DNA from: Desmonostoc vinosum HA7617-LM4
GTDB lineage: Bacteria > Cyanobacteriota > Cyanobacteriia > Cyanobacteriales > Nostocaceae
Reading direction: 5' to 3'
NCBI GenBank assembly: GCA_019359515.1
Contig: JAHHHC010000016.1
Span: 62,001-126,000 of the forward strand
Length of the DNA stretch: 64,000 nucleotides
Shown here: one piece after another, positions 1 to 8,638 of the stretch
Layout of the letters: each line of letters starts with the position of its first letter
How positions within the stretch are numbered: position 1 is the first letter of the stretch
The notes under the pieces: generated by a model
Seen by the model: only the letters and a program-made list of their open reading frames with translations
Databases searched by the model: none
What the model was told of the DNA's origin: nothing
Made by a program: the position numbers and the translations under genes

Positions 1-1021
1 CATTTTCCTTGATGTACTCGGCTTCTTCTTCAACAGTACCAGGAGTCTCACCATTTAAAAAACTACGCTGACTGCTAACTATATACAAAAAGTCACTATT
101 AATAAAGGTGAGTAGCCCTCGGTATGCATCTAATCTCGTGGCAGTGCCATTATTTTCTTGCTTGGAAATTGTTGAACCTTTGGGCATATCAACCAATACG
201 TAATAAGCCCCATCTAAGGTATCTGTCAAATACTCGGTGTGCTTGACAACAGCATTTGGTACATTAGCAAAAATTGCTTGAGGTACATATTTTTCTACTA
301 GAATTGACTGGAAATAATTTTCCTGTCCTACAGATTCTAGTTCCTCCATTTGTTCTTCAGGAAAAGGATAATAATCGATTCTTAGCAAAACACCAAAGTC
401 ATCAGAAAAACCGACAACCCCTTCTTGGCTTTGAACTCTACCACCTTGCTGAGGGTCAACTGGAATTGGGACTGCAAAATTACCTAAAGGTGACTCATAA
501 ACCTGTTGTCCATAGTCGTCTAATGACACTGTGATTTCATCGTCGTCTGCAAATTCTTCGTCTTCTGCTTCTTGAAAAGCAGCGATTACTTCTTTAACAA
601 TTTCTTCTGCTTCTTCATCCTCAACTTCCAAGGCTTGTTGTAACTTTTTGAGGTAAGGTTGTTTCTGTTCAGGAATAGCAAGTTCTTCCACGTTGTCTAA
701 AAGTACAATTACCCCAGCGGCAAAACCATCTAATACTAAATCATCTGAAAGTGCATTTTTAGCACCATTAAACAGAGGGCCTATTCCTTCATCTTCCGCA
801 ATACCTAGCAGCCTATCAACTATTTCTGCTATTTCATCTTCTGAGTATTCTTCAAAGACCTCAAATTCCCAAAGAATACCAGCTAAACCTTCTATATCCA
901 CATCTTCTATCGATGAATCAGCAATTGCAGAGACAACTGCAATTGCTGCAACTGCTTCTTCTGGACTCAAAGATTCTTCTGTTGTCTTTGGTGAGTTAAA
1001 AACCTTGTCATATTTAGACAT
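1..1021 (-). CDS. Acidic TerB-like domain protein, 3' end outside window
   Basis: The reading frame is open from an ATG at 1021 to the left edge, giving 340 visible codons with no stop, so the C-terminus is missing. Residues about 15-150 form a very acidic all-helical region (motifs SPEEAVAAIAVVSAIAD and DGFAAGVIVLLDN) that resembles the tellurite-resistance TerB-like fold of cyanobacterial proteins. Residues about 165-340 look like a separate alpha/beta or beta-rich domain that I do not recognise. No signal peptide or membrane segment is visible. The upstream hydrolase gene ends only 23 bp away on the same strand, so the two are probably co-transcribed. TerB-type domains are often linked to membrane stress or phage-defence modules, but that is family knowledge and not shown here. 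Confidence 0.75.
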   Translation of the reverse strand, partial: MSKYDKVFNSPKTTEESLSPEEAVAAIAVVSAIADSSIEDVDIEGLAGILWEFEVFEEYSEDEIAEIVDRLLGIAEDEGIGPLFNGAKNALSDDLVLDGFAAGVIVLLDNVEELAIPEQKQPYLKKLQQALEVEDEEAEEIVKEVIAAFQEAEDEEFADDDEITVSLDDYGQQVYESPLGNFAVPIPVDPQQGGRVQSQEGVVGFSDDFGVLLRIDYYPFPEEQMEELESVGQENYFQSILVEKYVPQAIFANVPNAVVKHTEYLTDTLDGAYYVLVDMPKGSTISKQENNGTATRLDAYRGLLTFINSDFLYIVSSQRSFLNGETPGTVEEEAEYIKEN

Positions 1022-1044
1022 AATTGCTACCTTTATCAAATCAG

Positions 1045-2280
1045 TTAATTAGAGACATACAAAAAGCGATTGGCAATATTTTCGTAAAAACTTGGAGATG
1101 TCCAATAACCTTGGTGTCCTTGATTACCCCAAGATGCTTGATATTGCATTTCCACGTTATCTAGGTTTTCATAGTAATCTAAATGACCGCTAATCGGGTC
1201 TTTCAAGTGGTAATAATTGACCCAATCCACTTGATCTAGTTGATATACTACTGGGTTGTTGGTCAAGTATGGACTTTGCAAAGCAAATTTTGGCTTTACA
1301 CGTAAGGAATTGAGATGTTCTAAAATTCGCTGTCTAATATACTGTCCCTCTTGTACCATTTCTCGGAAGAAAAAAGCAATTTTGTCTAATGGTGAACCAA
1401 AGGTAACTAGTCCTTTAAGCTTACTGAGCAATAAACTTTTACCCTGATCTGCGGAAAGACTTGCTTCAATACATAGGAGGTTTAATGTATCATAGGCAAT
1501 ACAACTACCAAGAGAATGCCCCATTAGTATTACTTGGTCATAATCTGCTTGCTGATCTTTAAGAATTGCTTTTAGTAAAGTTAAGGATTCTGTAAGAATT
1601 TGCTGGCGGATCTTTTGATAAGGTGATTTGGGGTCGGTAATGCTGTAAATAGCAATATCACCAACAAAATTTACTAAAGGTGGAGTGGCAAGTTGTTTAC
1701 TCAGCTTCCATGCTGACTGCAAAAACCAACCACTGAGAAATGGGCCGATAAAAAACAGAATTATCCAAAGCACCAGTCGCAAAAGTGGATATATTAAGTT
1801 AAATAAACGTAAGAATATTGCGAGCCAACGCAGACGGAATGTAAAGAAACTTTTCTTTTTCTTGTTGGCAAGGAGTTCATTTAATAGAGGTTGATTCTCC
1901 TTGCGGCTGTAAAAATCGATTGTGCCATCAAGTGTGCGCTCAGTCCACTGCAATATTTCTGGAACACTAATTTTATTGGCTGTATCAGCTGCCCAATAGT
2001 ATTCATGAATATCAATTAGCCAGTCTTGAGTAGTGTCAGTTGAATGCAATCTCACAAAGCTTTCTGTCCAAGCAGAACCAGTGGCGAATCTACGTCTGGC
2101 AATTAAGTGTTCTAGCTTGAATGGTAAACCCTGTTTGTCAAAATATTTGAGCAAATTTTGGGCGAAAAAATCTACAGTTTCATAAGGATTTTGTTCACCA
2201 ATACCGTGGATGAGCAAAAATGCCGTGCGGCCTTGGGGATATCTGACGCCAATATTTGGAAAACTCATGATCATCACCAT
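1045..2280 (-). CDS. Alpha/beta hydrolase (lipase-like) with a membrane segment
   Basis: The 411-residue protein opens with an oxyanion-type strand (FLLIHGIGEQNP) and carries the nucleophile elbow GHSLGS near residue 255, where the Ser is present, so a serine esterase or lipase fold is well supported. Between them, around residues 145-185, lies a strongly hydrophobic stretch (LVLWIILFFIGPFLSGWFL) that probably inserts in or lies on the membrane. A late segment with TFGSPLDKIAFFFRE is typical of lipase-like hydrolases. The substrate cannot be told. The first residues contain three in-frame ATGs (2280, 2274, 2268), and the GGTGAT run before the last one makes 2268 a fair alternative start. The gene probably forms a two-gene operon with the TerB-like gene downstream. 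Confidence 0.8.
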   Translation of the reverse strand: MVMIMSFPNIGVRYPQGRTAFLLIHGIGEQNPYETVDFFAQNLLKYFDKQGLPFKLEHLIARRRFATGSAWTESFVRLHSTDTTQDWLIDIHEYYWAADTANKISVPEILQWTERTLDGTIDFYSRKENQPLLNELLANKKKKSFFTFRLRWLAIFLRLFNLIYPLLRLVLWIILFFIGPFLSGWFLQSAWKLSKQLATPPLVNFVGDIAIYSITDPKSPYQKIRQQILTESLTLLKAILKDQQADYDQVILMGHSLGSCIAYDTLNLLCIEASLSADQGKSLLLSKLKGLVTFGSPLDKIAFFFREMVQEGQYIRQRILEHLNSLRVKPKFALQSPYLTNNPVVYQLDQVDWVNYYHLKDPISGHLDYYENLDNVEMQYQASWGNQGHQGYWTSPSFYENIANRFLYVSN

Positions 2281-2538
2281 TTTTAGAAAAAATATGGAAG
2301 CATTGCGATCGCAGTCAAAGTCAACAAATCATGACTGCTAGCAGCTGCTACATTCTTTGATTTTTATCCTCTAGCAAGTGAATTATATCTATTGATATAA
2401 CCATAAACTAGCTTGCGATAGATACTTGTATCGTAGGAAGGATGGCATAATCCCGATGTTTGTAGCAACACATGGTACTTGCAGATGCAATACTAACGGT
2501 TATACAAGCTTAAAACTCCATGAAACCCTGAATCTTTT

Positions 2539-4467
2539 ATGGTAAAAACTCCTCCATCTCAGTCTTCACCAGAGCAGTACAAAGTTGAGTCTCCACAGGC
2601 AGAAGTCGAAGCTATTATACAAGCAACACCATCAGATACTGAGATTGACTTAGAGTTTCTGTATACTAGGGATATTGAATTTCGTCAAGAGACTATTTAC
2701 TTTCTTGTCGTTGATCGCTTTCATGATGGCGATCTAGACAACAGCGAAGGTGCTAATTCAGAACTCTATGATCCTACAGGACAAGATTGGGGTAAGTATT
2801 GGGGTGGCGACTTACAAGGCGTCATCGACAAACTAGACTATCTCAAAAACATGGGAGTGACCGCCATTTGGTTAACTCCTTTATTTGAGCAAGTTGAAGA
2901 GTTGTTTGTCGGCAACGCTGCCTTACACGGCTATTGGACAAAAGACTTCAAGCGAATCAATCCTCGCTACATCGCTCAAGGAGAAAACCCTTCTCTCAAC
3001 GCGACTCAAGAAGATAGAAGTACGACTTTTGATCGGTTAATTACTGAAATGCACAAGCGAAATATGAAGCTTGTGCTAGATATTGTTTGCAACCATAGTA
3101 GCCCTGATACCAGCGGTAGTAAGGGCGAATTATATGATGACGGCGTTAAAATTGCAGACTTCAACGATGATGTCAATCACTGGTATCATCATTACGGCGA
3201 AGTGCAAAACTGGGAAGATGAATGGCAAGTACAAAACTGTGAATTAGCAGGTCTTGCAACCTTCAATGAAAACAATACTGAATATCGTCAGTATATTAAA
3301 TCGGCAATTAAGCAATGGTTAGACCGGGGTGTAGATGCACTACGGGTTGATACTGTCAAGCATATGCCGATTTGGTTTTGGCAAGAATTTACTGGTGATA
3401 TTACCAATCACAAACCAGATGTATTCATTTTTGGTGAATGGATTTACAGCCATCCTGGTGACGATCGCTCTGTAGAATTTGCTAATAACTCTGGCATGAC
3501 CATGCTAGACTTTGGGCTGTGTGTGGCAATTCGGGCAGCACTAGCGCAAGGTTCGGAAAATGGTTTTGAGACAATTCAATATATCTTTGATCAAGACCAT
3601 CGCTACAGTGGGGCGACAGAGTTAATTACCTTCATCGATAACCACGATATGCCCCGCTTCCAGTCGCTGAACCCCGATCCAGCGATGTTAAAGGTGGCGA
3701 TCGCTCTAATTATGACATCTCGCGGTATTCCCTGTATTTATTACGGCACAGAACAGTACCTACACAATGATACCGATGGCGGTAATGACCCCTACAACCG
3801 CCCAATAATGGAAAGTTGGGATACTGATACAGAGATTTATCGTTACATCAGGCTGTTATCTGGCTTACGGCGACTCAATCCCGCCGTGTCAATGGGTAGC
3901 CACTGGCAAAAATACCTCATCCCCGATGTTTACTGTTACGTGCGCCGCTACCGTGACTCGTTGTGTTTTGTCGCACTCAACCGGGGTGGAGAAGTCACCA
4001 TCCCAGAAGTTGAAACAGAGTTGCCAGATGGCGAACATACTTGTGTTGTGACTCGCAACAAGTATGAAGTTAAAGATGGTAAAATTCACGACCTAGTGCT
4101 AGAAGAACGGGGAGTAATTGTTTTCAGCCACGTTGGCGAACGGATTAAAGGACAGACGATAGTACGCGTCCAACTCAACGGCGTGCAAACCCAACCAGGC
4201 GAAACCATTGTAGTGACTGGAGACTGCCCAGAATTGGGTAACTGGGATATCAGCAAAGCATATCCCTTGGAGTACATCAACACTAACACTTGGTTTGCCG
4301 AAATTCCCTTTGATGAGAGTGCAGGCAAGCTGATTGCTTACAAATATGCTTTGTGGCGTGAAGGGCGATCGCCCCTACGCGAAAACCTCGTTCCCCGTCG
4401 TTGGGTAATTGCCAAAGAAGGCACCGTCAAATGGCGTGATACCTGGGCATCAGGACGAGAATCATAA
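2539..4467 (+). CDS. GH13 alpha-amylase family enzyme with C-terminal CBM20
   Basis: The 642-residue protein has the four conserved GH13 regions in order: VCNHSS, ALRVDTVKH with the nucleophile Asp, FGEW with the acid/base Glu, and FIDNHD. The start of the barrel reads FLVVDRFHDGD, as in cyclomaltodextrin glucanotransferase-like and extracellular amylase-like GH13 enzymes. Residues about 545-635 form a CBM20 starch-binding domain (VVTGDCPELGNWDISKAYPL). The expected role is cleavage or transfer of alpha-1,4-glucan chains in glycogen or maltodextrin metabolism. There is no signal peptide, so a cytosolic enzyme acting on glycogen is likely. The gene stands alone, divergent from the hydrolase gene, and is followed by a clear intrinsic terminator. 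Its exact GH13 subfamily, and whether it makes cyclodextrins, cannot be decided by eye. Confidence 0.93.
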   Translation: MVKTPPSQSSPEQYKVESPQAEVEAIIQATPSDTEIDLEFLYTRDIEFRQETIYFLVVDRFHDGDLDNSEGANSELYDPTGQDWGKYWGGDLQGVIDKLDYLKNMGVTAIWLTPLFEQVEELFVGNAALHGYWTKDFKRINPRYIAQGENPSLNATQEDRSTTFDRLITEMHKRNMKLVLDIVCNHSSPDTSGSKGELYDDGVKIADFNDDVNHWYHHYGEVQNWEDEWQVQNCELAGLATFNENNTEYRQYIKSAIKQWLDRGVDALRVDTVKHMPIWFWQEFTGDITNHKPDVFIFGEWIYSHPGDDRSVEFANNSGMTMLDFGLCVAIRAALAQGSENGFETIQYIFDQDHRYSGATELITFIDNHDMPRFQSLNPDPAMLKVAIALIMTSRGIPCIYYGTEQYLHNDTDGGNDPYNRPIMESWDTDTEIYRYIRLLSGLRRLNPAVSMGSHWQKYLIPDVYCYVRRYRDSLCFVALNRGGEVTIPEVETELPDGEHTCVVTRNKYEVKDGKIHDLVLEERGVIVFSHVGERIKGQTIVRVQLNGVQTQPGETIVVTGDCPELGNWDISKAYPLEYINTNTWFAEIPFDESAGKLIAYKYALWREGRSPLRENLVPRRWVIAKEGTVKWRDTWASGRES

Positions 4468-4504
4468 AAAGTGCTGAGTTTTGTAAAAATTTTATCAATC
4501 ATTT

Positions 4505-4533
4505 AGAGACGCACTTTTGTCGCGTCTCTTTTT
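4505..4533 (+). terminator. Intrinsic terminator after the GH13 gene
   Basis: AGAGACGC (4505-4512) pairs perfectly with GCGTCTCT (4522-4529) around a 9-nt loop, and a run of T follows. It lies 38 bp after the amylase stop codon. Confidence 0.85.
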
Positions 4534-4857
4534 CATATCTGGTTTTGAAGGCGATCGCTTTAGTCAGGTTTCTATACAAACGCTCTCTATTATTTCCCGT
4601 AAGCTAGCTGTATTTTATCAAACATTAAATCTCTGTTATCTAATTTGTAAACTTTTGCCACTAAGCTAGCGATTATCCAGAATAAATGGTAAATAAAATC
4701 TGGTGACTTCAGTATATTTCCGGAAGTGTAGTTTCTTTAAGCTTTGGTTTTGATAATTCATTGCTGAGTTGAGTTTCACTATAACTCAACCAGTATCTTG
4801 ATTTAATTGCCCGCGATTTGATTGGTTGTACTTTCTAGCAGTATTGGAGTTAAATCA
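4534..4857. other. Intergenic region upstream of the beta-helix/RTX gene
   Basis: I see no gene in this 324-bp AT-rich stretch. It holds a HIP1 site near 4551 and must contain the promoter of the large surface-protein gene. GGAG at 4846-4849 lies eight bases before the ATG at 4858 and selects that start over an in-frame TTG at 4822. Confidence 0.6.
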
Positions 4858-7800
4858 ATGGCTACATTCAACGTCAGTAATACTAATGGTAGTGGCAGTG
4901 GTTCTTTGCAGCAAGCGATACTAGATGCCAATGCTTTAAGTGGAAAAGACTTCATCAATTTTAATGGTGTGTTTGCGGATACCATCGCTGATACTATTAC
5001 CCTTGGTGGTAGCAGTTTAATCATTACAGACGACCTGAGCATTAAAGGTACAGGTCAAAAATTATTGACTGTTAGCGGTAATAATAACAGCGGTGTGTTT
5101 GAGATAGACAGCACTGCTACTGTGGAAATTGTGGGACTGACTATTGCTAATGGCAACGCTGTAACAGGCGGTGGCATTCTCAACAACGGTACTCTAAATA
5201 TAAAAAATACTACATTTAGCAACAATCAAGCTAGTACTGGTGGTGGCATTTTTAATAACGGCACTCTCAATGTAAACAACACGACAATTACTAGTAACCA
5301 AGCTGATTCTATTGGTGGTGGAGGCATTTTCAACAGTGGTAATCTGAGTGTCGGTCACACTACAATCAGTAGCAATCAAGCTGATCGTGGTGGTGGCATC
5401 TATAATGAGCCTGATGCCAATCGGTTTATTACTCTAGAGATCAGCAACAGCTCCATCCAAGATAACACTGCACAAGATGGAGGTGGTGTATACTATAGTG
5501 CCCTGGGCGAGAGTAGTGAAAATATCGCACGGATCATCAACAGCACTATTAGTAGTAACTCGGCAGATAGTTTTGGTAGCGGTTTTTACATCAATGGTAG
5601 CTCTACCACTATTGTACTGAACAACAGCATCATCAGCAAAAACAATGGTGGAAGCGGCTTGTACAATAGTAATGCTATTGTAGTGTTGAATAACAGTACT
5701 ATTAGTAGCAACTCAGGTGCTGGCATTTATAACTCTAGCTCTCTTGTTGATAGTAGTCTGATCATAAATGACAGTACAATCAGCAGTAATTTAGGTAGGG
5801 GTATTTCTAATAACTCCGGAAATGCGATCGTAAACAACAGTACAATCAGTGGTAACTTAAGCGGCGGTATTGGTAATCTTTCTGGCACTCTTGTAGTGGA
5901 CGGCAGCACTATTAGCAATAACTCAAGTGAAAATAGCGGTGGCGGTATTAGTGACTTTAGCTTTGGCACCTCGACAGTAATAAGCAACAGCACTATTAGC
6001 GGTAATTCCAGTGGTAGTAGTGGAGGTGGTATTTTTGGTAGTGACGACTTGATATTGATTAATAGCACTATTAGCGGCAACTCTTCTAAGTCTGAGGGAG
6101 GTGGCATCTTTGCGGGTGATAGCTCTCAGTTGATTAACACCACTATAAGTGGTAACTCCGCTAACTCTTATGGAGGTGGCATTTATATTGGTGGTATCAG
6201 CAGCTTGACGTTGAGCAATAGCACTATCACGCTTAATAGTAGTACTAACGGCGGTGGCATTTACTCTACTACTTCTTCTTCTTCTCCTATTGTAGTAAAT
6301 AACAGTCTGATTGCTGGCAACTATGATACAACTAATCCACTCAATTCTGATGTCGCCGTAGCCCTCTTTTCCAGCAGATTTTCCAGCAACGGCTTCAATT
6401 TAATTGGTGGTAATTTTGATCCTAGTATCGGCTTCAACAGTAGTGAACGGCTAAACGTTCCGATTACAGAAGTTATTAATCTCATACTACGAGACAACGG
6501 TGGCCGAGTTAAAACTCATGCTTTAGTTGTTGGCAGTGCAGCTATTAACACAGGGCGAAACGCAGATATTCCCGCTGATATTACAGACGTTGATGAAGAC
6601 GGCAACACCACTGAACGAATACCTTTTGACGCGCGTGGTTCTGGGTTTGCGCGTATTTCTGGCGGTCGAGTAGACATTGGTGCATATGAGGCAGTTGTCA
6701 ATGTAATTAATGGAACGCCTGGACGCGACACCATCAATGGTACTGCTGGCAACGATATTATCACTGGCTTCCAAGGAGCAGATACCCTCACAGGTGGTGT
6801 TGGTGCTGATACATTCGTTTACACTAATATTCGTGATACAGGCGATACAATTACTGATTTTGAAGTTGGCAGTGACAAGATTGTTCTGCAAAGGCGAATT
6901 TTTAGTAATTCTGGTGTAAATAACATCAATTTTGACAGTGCCATCTCAGGAGGCTACTTGCGCTTCCAAATTGATGACAGGAACACAATTTTACTGATTG
7001 ATACTGATGGTTTCTCCGGCGCTAATCGCCCAATCAAGTTTATTACCTTGCGGAATCAGTCTCCTGCGATACTAAATAACGCTTTTAATTTTGCATTTTT
7101 AGGAGTATCAAATTCTACTTTTACTGTCACTAATACTAACGACAGTGGTAGTGGTTCTCTGCGGCAAGCACTATCAGATGCTAATGCTAATGCCGGAAAA
7201 GACATCATTAAATTTGATGGGGTATTTGCTGATGATATTCCTGATAGAGTAAAAGGCGGTCTCCTCATTAAAGACGACCTCACTATTGAAGGCCCAGGTG
7301 GAAAATTGCTCACCATTGCTGGGAATATTGAAATTAGTGATGGTGTAACTGTTGAAATAGAGGGGTTAACTATTGCCGATAGCAGCAGCGCATCTCCTGA
7401 TGATTACTTCGGAGGTAGGGCCATCTATAACTTTGGCACTTTAACGTTAAGCAACATCACTATCCGTAACAACTCGACTGTTGGTAGCGGGGGTGCGATC
7501 ACTAATGAGGGTACCTTAACAATAAACAATAGTACCATTAGTGACAATAAAGCTAGGGCAGCAGGAGGTATTCTCAATTCTGGTAACTTGACCGTGAACA
7601 ACAGTACCATAGCTTTCAACAGTGGTTCCAACGATTTTTCTTTTTATAGATATGCTAACGGTATTCACAATTTTGGCACTGCCACAGTGAACAATAGCAT
7701 CATTGCTGGCAACTATGACATTTACGATGATTCTACTGGCACTACCAAGACTACTTTTACTGATGTGATCGGCGACTTTACTAGCAATGGCTCTAATATA

Positions 7801-8097
7801 ATTGGTACTCTTGATGGTGATAATACAGGCTTTAACAACAGCGAACAGTTAAATGTTCCTCTCAATAAAGTGATAGATGCTATCCTACGAGATAACGGCG
7901 GTACTGCTAATACTTATGCCCTCGTTACAGGCAGTCCTGCGATTAACGCTGGTAATAATGCAGATGTACCCGCTGATACCACAGATTTAGATGGCGATCG
8001 CAATATTACTGAACCAATACCCTTTGATGGACGTGGCTTTGGCTTTGCGCGGATCTCTGGTCGTCGGGTAGATATCGGTGCTTATGAGGTAATTTAA
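4858..8097 (+). CDS. Large beta-helix surface protein, internally duplicated, with RTX segment
   Basis: The 1079-residue protein has two related halves. Each begins with a near-repeat (NVSNTNGSGSGSLQQAI; TVTNTNDSGSGSLRQAL), runs into a right-handed parallel beta-helix made of NSTISGNS-type rungs rich in GGGI, and closes with a motif ending VDIGAYE typical of choice-of-anchor Q proteins. Between the halves (residues about 617-680) is a hemolysin-type calcium-binding block (GNDIITGFQGADTLTGG, then DTITDFEVGSDKIVL). There is no Sec signal; RTX proteins of this type are usually exported by type I secretion, but no transporter is in the window. The second helix is much shorter than the first, so the duplication was followed by loss or by rung expansion. 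A cell-surface adhesin or matrix role is inferred. The start is chosen from the GGAG ribosome-binding site. Confidence 0.88.
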   Translation: MATFNVSNTNGSGSGSLQQAILDANALSGKDFINFNGVFADTIADTITLGGSSLIITDDLSIKGTGQKLLTVSGNNNSGVFEIDSTATVEIVGLTIANGNAVTGGGILNNGTLNIKNTTFSNNQASTGGGIFNNGTLNVNNTTITSNQADSIGGGGIFNSGNLSVGHTTISSNQADRGGGIYNEPDANRFITLEISNSSIQDNTAQDGGGVYYSALGESSENIARIINSTISSNSADSFGSGFYINGSSTTIVLNNSIISKNNGGSGLYNSNAIVVLNNSTISSNSGAGIYNSSSLVDSSLIINDSTISSNLGRGISNNSGNAIVNNSTISGNLSGGIGNLSGTLVVDGSTISNNSSENSGGGISDFSFGTSTVISNSTISGNSSGSSGGGIFGSDDLILINSTISGNSSKSEGGGIFAGDSSQLINTTISGNSANSYGGGIYIGGISSLTLSNSTITLNSSTNGGGIYSTTSSSSPIVVNNSLIAGNYDTTNPLNSDVAVALFSSRFSSNGFNLIGGNFDPSIGFNSSERLNVPITEVINLILRDNGGRVKTHALVVGSAAINTGRNADIPADITDVDEDGNTTERIPFDARGSGFARISGGRVDIGAYEAVVNVINGTPGRDTINGTAGNDIITGFQGADTLTGGVGADTFVYTNIRDTGDTITDFEVGSDKIVLQRRIFSNSGVNNINFDSAISGGYLRFQIDDRNTILLIDTDGFSGANRPIKFITLRNQSPAILNNAFNFAFLGVSNSTFTVTNTNDSGSGSLRQALSDANANAGKDIIKFDGVFADDIPDRVKGGLLIKDDLTIEGPGGKLLTIAGNIEISDGVTVEIEGLTIADSSSASPDDYFGGRAIYNFGTLTLSNITIRNNSTVGSGGAITNEGTLTINNSTISDNKARAAGGILNSGNLTVNNSTIAFNSGSNDFSFYRYANGIHNFGTATVNNSIIAGNYDIYDDSTGTTKTTFTDVIGDFTSNGSNIIGTLDGDNTGFNNSEQLNVPLNKVIDAILRDNGGTANTYALVTGSPAINAGNNADVPADTTDLDGDRNITEPIPFDGRGFGFARISGRRVDIGAYEVI

Positions 8098-8135
8098 AGC
8101 ATCATGAAGAATTAAATAGTTTTTCCTATGAACAG

Positions 8136-8162
8136 TAGAGACGTAGCAATGCTACGTCTCTA
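8136..8162. repeat. Perfect 12-bp-stem palindrome, terminator-like
   Basis: TAGAGACGTAGC (8136-8147) and GCTACGTCTCTA (8151-8162) form a perfect hairpin with an AAT loop. It lies 39 bp after the RTX gene and just before the SemiSWEET gene. The sequence looks like a dispersed cyanobacterial palindromic repeat. It may terminate the upstream transcript, although the following T run is short. Confidence 0.7.
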
Positions 8163-8193
8163 TATTTGTCTATATCTTATAGGTTTATATCTG

Positions 8194-8460
8194 ATGAATT
8201 TCATGACAATTTTAGGATTAATTGCTGGCACACTTACTACGATCGCCTTTTTGCCACAGATGCATAAAACGTGGCAAACAAAATCAGCAAAAGACGTTTC
8301 TTTCGTCATGCTAACTACATTTATGAGCGGTCTTTTTTTATGGTTAATCTATGGAATTTATCTGCAATCTCTGCCAATTATTCTATCTAACGGAATCACA
8401 TTAATTTTTAACCTCATAATTCTATGGCTTAAAATTAGATATACAGGGAGTGGGGAGTAG
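8194..8460 (+). CDS. SemiSWEET-type sugar transporter
   Basis: The 88-residue protein has the single triple-helix bundle of the bacterial SemiSWEET family: helix 1 (ILGLIAGTLTTIAFLPQ), the conserved PQ turn followed by TWQTKSAKDVS, helix 2 (LTTFMSGLFLWLIYGIYL) and helix 3 (IILSNGITLIFNLIILWL). Such proteins dimerise to make one pore for facilitated sugar movement. An upstream in-frame ATG at 8128 would start inside the palindrome at 8136-8162 and add 22 residues not expected for the family, so 8194 is preferred; AGG at 8181-8183 may serve as its ribosome-binding site. The substrate is unknown. The stop codon lies at the edge of a repeat array. Confidence 0.85.
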   Translation: MNFMTILGLIAGTLTTIAFLPQMHKTWQTKSAKDVSFVMLTTFMSGLFLWLIYGIYLQSLPIILSNGITLIFNLIILWLKIRYTGSGE

Positions 8461-8638
8461 GGAGATGTCGAACGACTTCGCTCACCAACCGGGAGATGAG
8501 GGAGAAATTTTCTCCGCGTCCCCCTACGGGTGACGCTCGCAAGCTCGCTAACGCAGTCGCCTGCGGAGGGAAACCCTTCTTTACTCGCTGTCTCACCGTG
8601 TCCCCATGTCCCGCGTCCTCTTGCCCCTCCCCATTCCC
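8446..8638. repeat. STRR heptamers joined to a dispersed repeat
   Basis: This gap starts with GGGGAGT-type heptamers and continues into a mosaic containing GGTGACGCTCGCAAGCTCGC and GTCGCCTGCGGAGGGAAACC. The same mosaic recurs in the same orientation at about 30,130-30,240. It runs up to the start codon of the radical SAM gene and leaves no recognisable ribosome-binding site. Confidence 0.75.

Noticed and set aside
5727-7631. Several long open frames on the minus strand inside the beta-helix gene
   Set aside because: They mirror the repeated codons of the beta-helix protein and have biased, low-complexity compositions with no family resemblance.
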